Shown: positions 62,996 to 64,000 of the stretch, piece after piece
Layout: every line of letters starts with the position of its first letter
Position numbering within the stretch: position 1 is the stretch's first letter
Assembly (NCBI RefSeq): GCF_030546805.1
Contig: NZ_JAUOPC010000007.1
Coordinates: 1 to 64,000, forward strand
Length of the DNA stretch: 64,000 nucleotides
Reading direction: 5' to 3'
From: Cyclobacterium sp. 1_MG-2023
Lineage (GTDB): Bacteria > Bacteroidota > Bacteroidia > Cytophagales > Cyclobacteriaceae
Translations under genes and position numbers: made by a program
The notes under the pieces: generated by a model
What the model was told of the DNA's origin: nothing
Databases searched by the model: none
Seen by the model: the letters and a program-made list of their open reading frames with translations, nothing else

Positions 62996-63892
62996 TCACC
63001 CCATGGATTTCCTTACCGCCTTGAGGAAATGTTTCACTTTTTCAAAGGGATCTCCCGGGCCCAATGTTTCAATAGGTAGATAACCATTGTAATCACTCCT
63101 GTTGATGATTTTCATCAATCGCTTTAAATCTACAGGTTTTTGTTCACCAAAATGGTTAATGTTTTCTTTGATTTGCCAATTGACAGCATGATAAATATTT
63201 TCGCTTATCTCTTCATAAGGGTCTTTTAAAGAATAACTCCCCACATCCAATACCAAACCAAACCATTCTTCATCCACATTTTCCATGATATAATTCACTT
63301 GATCGGCAGATTTGATGAAATCATTGTGATTTTGCATGGCTACTATCACTCCATTCTCAGCTCCAAACACAGCACATTCCTGCATTGCTTCAATTACTCC
63401 CTCAGCTAACTCCTTCCACTCTGCCCCTTGAACTTTGGCCTTTCCTGCAAAAACACGCAGTACAGGTGCACCCATTTTTGAGGCAGCCACTATCCAGTCT
63501 TTTACATGTTTAATTTCTTTTTTCCTTTGGGCTGCATCACCTAAAGTAAAATCATTTCTGACTCCGGTACCACTTATGTCTAAACCTTTATAATGTGCTT
63601 TTTTTTTGATGTCATAAAGCAACTTATCATCAGGAACCTCAGGGTAAGCTTTGATATAGTAGGCAGTTAAATCAATGGCAGGTATGGCATTTTCTGCACA
63701 AAAATTAAACAAACCATCAAGGGAAAGTGAATTGTCCCGTAAGGATGCATTGAAAGAATAAGCATTTAAACTAAGCTTAAGGTTTTTATTTTTCACCTTT
63801 AGAGATCCAGACCTTGGTGCAATACCCAATAATGGTAAAGCTGTCAGCCCTAGCCCTTTTTTCAAAAAACTTCTTCTTGGTTTTTGGCTCAT
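62996..63892 (-). CDS. Tat-exported sugar phosphate isomerase/epimerase (TIM barrel)
   Basis: A 298-residue xylose-isomerase-like TIM-barrel protein. The N-terminus MSQKPRRSFLKKGLGLTALP is a twin-arginine signal (RRSFLKK), so it is exported folded, perhaps with a bound metal. Barrel features include LKLSLNAYSFN, IDLTAYYIKAYPEVP, AMQNHNDF and VLDVGSYSL with His, Asp and Glu positioned as metal ligands, and YLPIETLGPGDP near the end. Such proteins accompany DUF1080 and Gfo/Idh/MocA genes in 3-keto-sugar catabolism. Convergent with the tandem DUF1080 gene. Confidence 0.85.
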   Translation of the reverse strand: MSQKPRRSFLKKGLGLTALPLLGIAPRSGSLKVKNKNLKLSLNAYSFNASLRDNSLSLDGLFNFCAENAIPAIDLTAYYIKAYPEVPDDKLLYDIKKKAHYKGLDISGTGVRNDFTLGDAAQRKKEIKHVKDWIVAASKMGAPVLRVFAGKAKVQGAEWKELAEGVIEAMQECAVFGAENGVIVAMQNHNDFIKSADQVNYIMENVDEEWFGLVLDVGSYSLKDPYEEISENIYHAVNWQIKENINHFGEQKPVDLKRLMKIINRSDYNGYLPIETLGPGDPFEKVKHFLKAVRKSMG

Positions 63893-64000
63893 ATTTTTTA
63901 AGTGAATAAATTATAAAATATTGACAAAATTAATTTTAACATTATTTTTTATCGTTAATACAAACAATAATAGGCTATACAATCGTTTACCCCCTAAGAT

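Overview
The window looks like a stretch of chromosome from a Bacteroidota bacterium, most likely Cytophagales (Cyclobacteriaceae-like). The reasons are a type IX secretion (T9SS) adhesin with a type B sorting tail beside a PorP/SprF protein, promoters of the Bacteroidota form TTTG-N19-TAnnTTTG, a Bacteroidota-style mraZ-to-ftsZ cluster, AT-rich intergenic DNA, few Shine-Dalgarno sequences and tRNA without an encoded CCA. The genus is inferred from general resemblance only. I see no insertion sequence, prophage, CRISPR array or plasmid gene.

Layout. 1-605: the 5' end of a 16S rRNA gene (minus strand, cut by the window edge) with its leader and promoter, then tRNA-Arg(ACG) with its own promoter. 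0.7-7.6 kb: an outer-membrane barrel, a PAP2-like membrane protein translationally coupled to rpoN, asnS, a lipoprotein glycosidase-like protein and a small membrane protein. 7.9-12.0 kb: a tripartite efflux set (HlyD adaptor, MacB-type permease, TolC) with no ATPase gene. 12.2-15.1 kb: a methyltransferase, wecB and yaaA. 15.1-21.3 kb: a 1,696-residue T9SS type B adhesin, divergent from a porP/sprF gene. 21.3-28.4 kb: an M48 protease, a PhyH-type dioxygenase, a possible gene remnant, a phosphoesterase, overlapping phospholipid genes (acyltransferase and gpsA) and a polyprenyl diphosphate synthase.

28.6-44.0 kb is the dcw cluster in one unbroken run: mraZ-rsmH-ftsL-ftsI-murE-mraY-murD-ftsW-murG-murC-ftsQ-ftsA-ftsZ. 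Junctions overlap or are at most 38 nt apart. It begins with a four-repeat MraZ operator and ends in a 34-bp perfect palindrome that contains the stop codons of ftsZ and of the convergent flavin reductase gene. MurE carries the DNPR motif of meso-diaminopimelate enzymes. murF and ddl are not in the window.

44.8-56.8 kb: purine nucleoside phosphorylase, an SDR protein, an FG-GAP protein plus a DUF3500 protein, a GreA/GreB factor, a sterol-desaturase-like hydroxylase, succinate dehydrogenase/fumarate reductase A and B subunits without the usual cytochrome b gene but overlapping a ppx/gppA gene, a single-domain response regulator and rfbA. 57.0-63.9 kb: a membrane barrel, a polyphosphate-glucokinase-like ROK kinase with an altered ExGH motif, and a probable 3-keto-glycoside catabolism group (two DUF1080 proteins, a Tat-exported TIM-barrel isomerase) with a universal stress protein gene between.

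Most of the window is ordinary housekeeping DNA. I did not find a clearly new multi-gene system. The points most worth checking are the MraZ operator and promoter layout, the palindromic ftsZ terminator, the sdhAB-ppx arrangement, the efflux set without ATPase, the altered kinase motif and the remnant near 23.4 kb.
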